Assembly (NCBI GenBank): GCA_035293045.1
Contig: DATDOY010000101.1
Span: 1-7,436, forward strand
Length of the DNA stretch: 7,436 nt
Source: DATDOY01 sp035293045
Lineage (GTDB): Bacteria; Actinomycetota; Acidimicrobiia; IMCC26256; JACPCJ01
Direction of reading: 5' to 3'
A model generated the notes under the pieces. The model searched no databases. It was not told the DNA's origin and was given only the letters and a program-made list of their open reading frames with translations. Positions 5,385 to 7,436 of this stretch are shown one piece after another (the first letter of the stretch is position 1; each line of letters starts with the position of its first letter). A program made the position numbers and the translations under genes.

Positions 5385-5909
5385 GTGAGGATTCACCGGG
5401 TTGTACTTGCCGTCGCGTTCCTCGTGACCGCGGGCGGGATCGGGCCGTTCGACTCAGCCGCGGGAGCCACCGAGTTCGTCGTCAACGGATCGTGCGTGTT
5501 GGAGGTCGAAGCGGTACTGAGCGGGGACACCCTCATGCTCGACAGCACCAGCGCGCTCAATGTTTGTGTCACGAACGAGGGTGTGGGTGACGCGATGCTC
5601 GATTTCACCCTCCCAGGCCTGGTTGGGTTCGAGTGCACCAATGGAGTGGTCGCCGGGGTGGGGACAGGCGCGTCCGGGAAGCTGCGCGTTACCGCAGGCG
5701 GATCAACCGTTTTGTTCGCGGAGGGGATGTTGGTCGTGGGCACCAGCGACGGGACGACGCTGAACCTCGCCTTTGAGTTTGACGATGGCGTGCGAGTCGT
5801 CGCCGGCCAGGGCACGTTCGTTCGTGCTGTCGGGTCGTCGTGCTCGGCGGAATCGACGACCACGACATGGACGGGCGAGATCGTCTTCGGCGACCCGGTC
5901 CTGCCGTAG
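5385..5909 (+). CDS. Exported beta-rich protein with four cysteines, function unknown
   Basis: With a GTG start at 5385 the product is 174 aa: a short basic N-terminus (MRIHR), a hydrophobic core (VVLAVAFLVTAGG) and a signal-peptidase-like AGA site, cutting after about residue 28. GGGAG at 5374-5378 sits six bases before this GTG, so I prefer it to the in-frame ATGs at 5361, 5367 and 5379. ATG 5379 remains possible, and the longest form (5361) has no ribosome binding site. The mature protein is rich in Gly, Val, Thr and Ser with alternating hydrophobic residues, suggesting an all-beta fold, and has cysteines at 37, 61, 84 and 153. I recognise no family. It follows the sigma/propeller gene by 108 bp, with a TCACCC/GGGTGA inverted repeat between them. 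A role as target or ligand of that sigma protein is a guess from position. Confidence 0.75.
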   Translation: MRIHRVVLAVAFLVTAGGIGPFDSAAGATEFVVNGSCVLEVEAVLSGDTLMLDSTSALNVCVTNEGVGDAMLDFTLPGLVGFECTNGVVAGVGTGASGKLRVTAGGSTVLFAEGMLVVGTSDGTTLNLAFEFDDGVRVVAGQGTFVRAVGSSCSAESTTTTWTGEIVFGDPVLP

Positions 5910-5952
5910 CCCCACCTGGCACGCCGGTAGGTCGAGCGGAGCCGTCCCAACA

Positions 5953-5968
5953 AATCTGAGAAATCCGC
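5953..5968 (+). promoter_or_regulatory. 16-base element repeated in another intergenic region
   Basis: AATCTGAGAAATCCGC lies 35 bp upstream of the histidine kinase ATG. Fifteen of its 16 bases recur on the opposite strand at 1133-1148 (AATTTGAGAAATCCGC read on the minus strand), inside the hairpin of the divergent region. Both copies are in non-coding DNA. It may be a regulator binding site; its role is unknown. Confidence 0.35.
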
Positions 5969-6003
5969 GCGACGCGGGCCGGGTTCGTGTGAGCAACGGT
6001 CCC

Positions 6004-6657
6004 ATGACCAGCATCCACGATTCCATCAGGCTCGGCGACAGCAGCGCGCAACCGGACATTCGGGACGAAGAGCGGTTGGCGTTCGACGTCCACGATGGCC
6101 CCAGTCAAGCCATCACGGCCATCACGCTCCTCGTCCGCAATCACCTCGAGCGGTTCGAGTTGGCCGACGGCACGCTCGACTTGTTGACGCAGGTCCTCGA
6201 ACTCGCGGCCGAGGGCAAGCGCCAGCTCGACGAGATCTCCGAGGGCATCCTGCTCGAACCGATCGACGATGGCGGGCTTGTCCCCGCACTCCGCCAGTTG
6301 GTGGACGCAATGACCGGTCGCGGCCCGGTTGTCGATCTCCACGTCTCTGGTGTGCCCGAGCCGCTCTCGCCCGACATCGAGCGCGCGCTGTTCCGGGTGG
6401 CCGAGGGCTCCCTGGTGAATGCCTGGCGTCACGGCGCGTGCCAACGCGCCCGTATCGACCTGCGGTTCGGTCCCGCCCGGGTCGTGCTGCGAGTCGCCGA
6501 CGACGGCTGCGGTGTCGGTCCCGCGGGTCTCGCCGAGGGCACCGGGATGCGCGGCATGCGTCGGCGGGTGGAAACCGTCGGGGGGTGGGTCAGGGTCATG
6601 GGAGGAGCGACGTCGGGTCTCCTCGTGGAGGCCGCCATACCGAAGGAGGCACCATGA
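6004..6657 (+). CDS. Short cytoplasmic histidine kinase, NarL-associated (HisKA_3/HATPase_c) type
   Basis: From ATG 6004 the product is 217 aa. Residues 22-85 form the dimerisation/phosphotransfer domain with the EERLAFDVHDGPSQ motif, H30 being the phosphoacceptor. Residues about 122-213 form the ATPase domain: N box around N139 (EGSLVNAWRHG), G1 box D166-G170 (DDGCGVG) and G2 box at 179-186 (GTGMRGMR). There is no transmembrane segment or N-terminal sensor domain, so it must take its input from another protein or a cytoplasmic signal. It should autophosphorylate H30 and pass phosphate to the regulator encoded next, whose ATG overlaps its TGA by 4 bp. The start is uncertain: GTG 5989 would add five residues and neither has a clear Shine-Dalgarno. 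The open frame extends back to 5773, but that part is Arg/Ser-rich and overlaps the exported-protein gene, so it is not coding. Confidence 0.9.
   Translation: MTSIHDSIRLGDSSAQPDIRDEERLAFDVHDGPSQAITAITLLVRNHLERFELADGTLDLLTQVLELAAEGKRQLDEISEGILLEPIDDGGLVPALRQLVDAMTGRGPVVDLHVSGVPEPLSPDIERALFRVAEGSLVNAWRHGACQRARIDLRFGPARVVLRVADDGCGVGPAGLAEGTGMRGMRRRVETVGGWVRVMGGATSGLLVEAAIPKEAP
6643..6649 (+). promoter_or_regulatory. Strong Shine-Dalgarno for the NarL-type regulator
   Basis: AAGGAGG lies inside the kinase's last codons, four bases before the ATG at 6654. It fixes the regulator start and suggests the regulator is made more efficiently than the kinase, which lacks such a site. Confidence 0.8.
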
Positions 6658-7277
6658 TCCGCATCCTGGTTGTCGACGACCACCCGATGTTCCGTCAGGG
6701 TGTCGTCACGGTGCTGTCGGCCGAGGAGGATCTGGAGGTCGTCGGCTCGGCCGGCTCGGTCAAGGAGGCCCGGACGGCTATCACCGAGCTGTCACCCGAT
6801 GTCGTGCTCATGGACGTTCACTTGCCCGACGGAGACGGCACCGACCTGTGTCGTGAGCTCCGCGACTCGGGAGCGAAGGTGATCATCCTCTCGCTGTACC
6901 GCGCCGATCGGATCGTGCTCTCGGCGTTCCGCCAGGGCGCCAAGGGGTATGTGGTCAAGGAGTCCGAGCCCTCGGTGCTGCGCCAGGCGATCCGCGCCGT
7001 GGCCGCGGGGGAGGACTTCGTCGACTCCCAGGTGGCGGGCAAGCTCGTGCTGGCGGCCACCAAAGGCCCCAAGACCAAGGGACGGTTTGGCCTCACCCCC
7101 CAGGAACTGGCCGTGTTCGAGCTGCTGCCGCGGAAGCTGACCAACCGCCAGATCGGCCAGCGCCTCGGCATCTCCGAGGAGACGGTGAGGACCCACCTTC
7201 GCCACACCCTGCGCAAGCTCCAGGTTGAGGACCGCAGCTCGGCCGCCGCGTTGGCGGTGGAGATCGGGCTCGGATGA
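6654..7277 (+). CDS. NarL/LuxR-family response regulator, partner of the upstream kinase
   Basis: This 207-aa protein has an intact receiver at about residues 2-118: acidic pair D8-D9 (VVDDHPMFRQG), phosphoacceptor D54 (LMDVHLPDGDG), S80 at the Thr/Ser position and K102 in GYVVKE. A LuxR-type helix-turn-helix covers about 145-205 (LTPQELAVFELL, LTNRQIGQRLGISEETVRTHLRHTLRKL). Length and layout are normal for the family. The ATGA overlap with the kinase and a strong AAGGAGG four bases upstream make the start firm and imply translational coupling. It should be a cytoplasmic DNA-binding protein activated by phosphate from the 217-aa kinase. Its receiver is the intact counterpart of the degenerate NarL-type receiver encoded at 1984, which may compete for or modulate the same kinase. 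Target genes cannot be read from the sequence. Confidence 0.95.
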   Translation: MIRILVVDDHPMFRQGVVTVLSAEEDLEVVGSAGSVKEARTAITELSPDVVLMDVHLPDGDGTDLCRELRDSGAKVIILSLYRADRIVLSAFRQGAKGYVVKESEPSVLRQAIRAVAAGEDFVDSQVAGKLVLAATKGPKTKGRFGLTPQELAVFELLPRKLTNRQIGQRLGISEETVRTHLRHTLRKLQVEDRSSAAALAVEIGLG

Positions 7278-7370
7278 GCGCCCGGGCCGGCACCGCGACC
7301 CCCGTCCCACCTCGGCGGCAGGTCGATGCCCTGTTGGGCGGTGTGCGCAAAGTTCACCGGTCAGCAGGAA

Positions 7371-7391
7371 CTCACCCCGCCGCCGTAGAAT
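7371..7391 (+). promoter_or_regulatory. Possible promoter region for a gene beyond the right edge
   Basis: TAGAAT (7386-7391) matches TATAAT at five of six positions in otherwise GC-rich DNA. No convincing -35 box sits 16-18 bases upstream. CTCACCCC (7371-7378) and TTCACC (7353-7358) upstream are again TCACC-type half-sites. No start codon for a downstream plus-strand gene is seen before the window ends, and I see nothing else of note in 7278-7436. Confidence 0.25.
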
Positions 7392-7436
7392 CCACAACCG
7401 GGCTCGGCGACGGATCGTCATCATCGCCATCAAATT

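Noticed and set aside
5773..6003. N-terminal extension of the histidine kinase from GTG 5773
   Set aside because: It would overlap the exported-protein gene by 137 bases, is Arg/Ser-rich without any domain, and lies in front of a complete short kinase.
5689..6444. 251-aa minus-strand open frame
   Set aside because: It is antisense to the exported-protein and histidine kinase genes, both with clear signal-peptide or domain evidence; its composition looks like a codon shadow.
1..7436. CRISPR arrays, insertion sequences, tRNA or rRNA genes
   Set aside because: I found no regularly spaced repeats, transposase motifs, terminal inverted repeats or structural RNA signatures on reading both strands.

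Overview
The window is GC-rich, densely coded DNA whose codon third positions are mostly G or C. The gene types (ECF sigma factors with long C-terminal extensions, a short NarL-type kinase/regulator pair, AT-poor promoters) suggest a high-GC actinobacterium. An Acidimicrobiia-like lineage is my guess from overall character, not a demonstrated assignment. Nearly everything here is signal transduction or secreted protein; there are no metabolic enzymes, rRNA or tRNA genes, insertion sequences or CRISPR arrays.

Layout. (1) Positions 2-754 (+) are the 3' end of a sigma-factor-like gene whose start lies left of the window: the end of a region-4 helix, one hydrophobic segment, then a low-complexity tail. 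It converges on a small secreted-protein gene (751-1023, -), and the two stop codons share one CTAG. (2) A 208-bp divergent intergenic region holds a 16-bp-paired hairpin and a 14-bp perfect palindrome. (3) An apparent three-gene operon follows (1232-3013, +): an OmpR/PhoB-type response regulator, a degenerate receiver with no DNA-binding domain, and an unrecognised 171-aa protein, joined by a 1-nt overlap and a 1-nt gap. (4) A 247-bp gap (3014-3260) contains an 18-bp perfect palindrome and further half-sites. (5) The centrepiece is a 671-aa protein (3261-5276, +). It joins an ECF sigma factor to a predicted membrane helix, a proline-rich linker and a region with five Asp-box (BNR-like) motifs, probably an extracytoplasmic beta-propeller. 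(6) A signal-peptide protein with four cysteines follows (5385-5909, +). (7) A short cytoplasmic HisKA_3-type histidine kinase (6004-6657) overlaps a NarL/LuxR response regulator (6654-7277) by 4 bp. The last 159 bp carry no recognisable gene.

Working model (inference). The 671-aa protein would be a one-piece transmembrane signalling device: an outside propeller sensing a ligand, cell-wall state or protein partner, and a membrane-tethered sigma factor inside, with no separate anti-sigma gene visible. The partial gene at the left edge appears to be a second member of the same architecture with a different outside region. Each is followed closely by a gene for a small exported cysteine-containing protein, on the opposite strand in one case and the same strand in the other. 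Repeated TCACC/GGTGA half-sites occur in several of the intergenic regions, so a shared regulator or sigma factor may connect these units.
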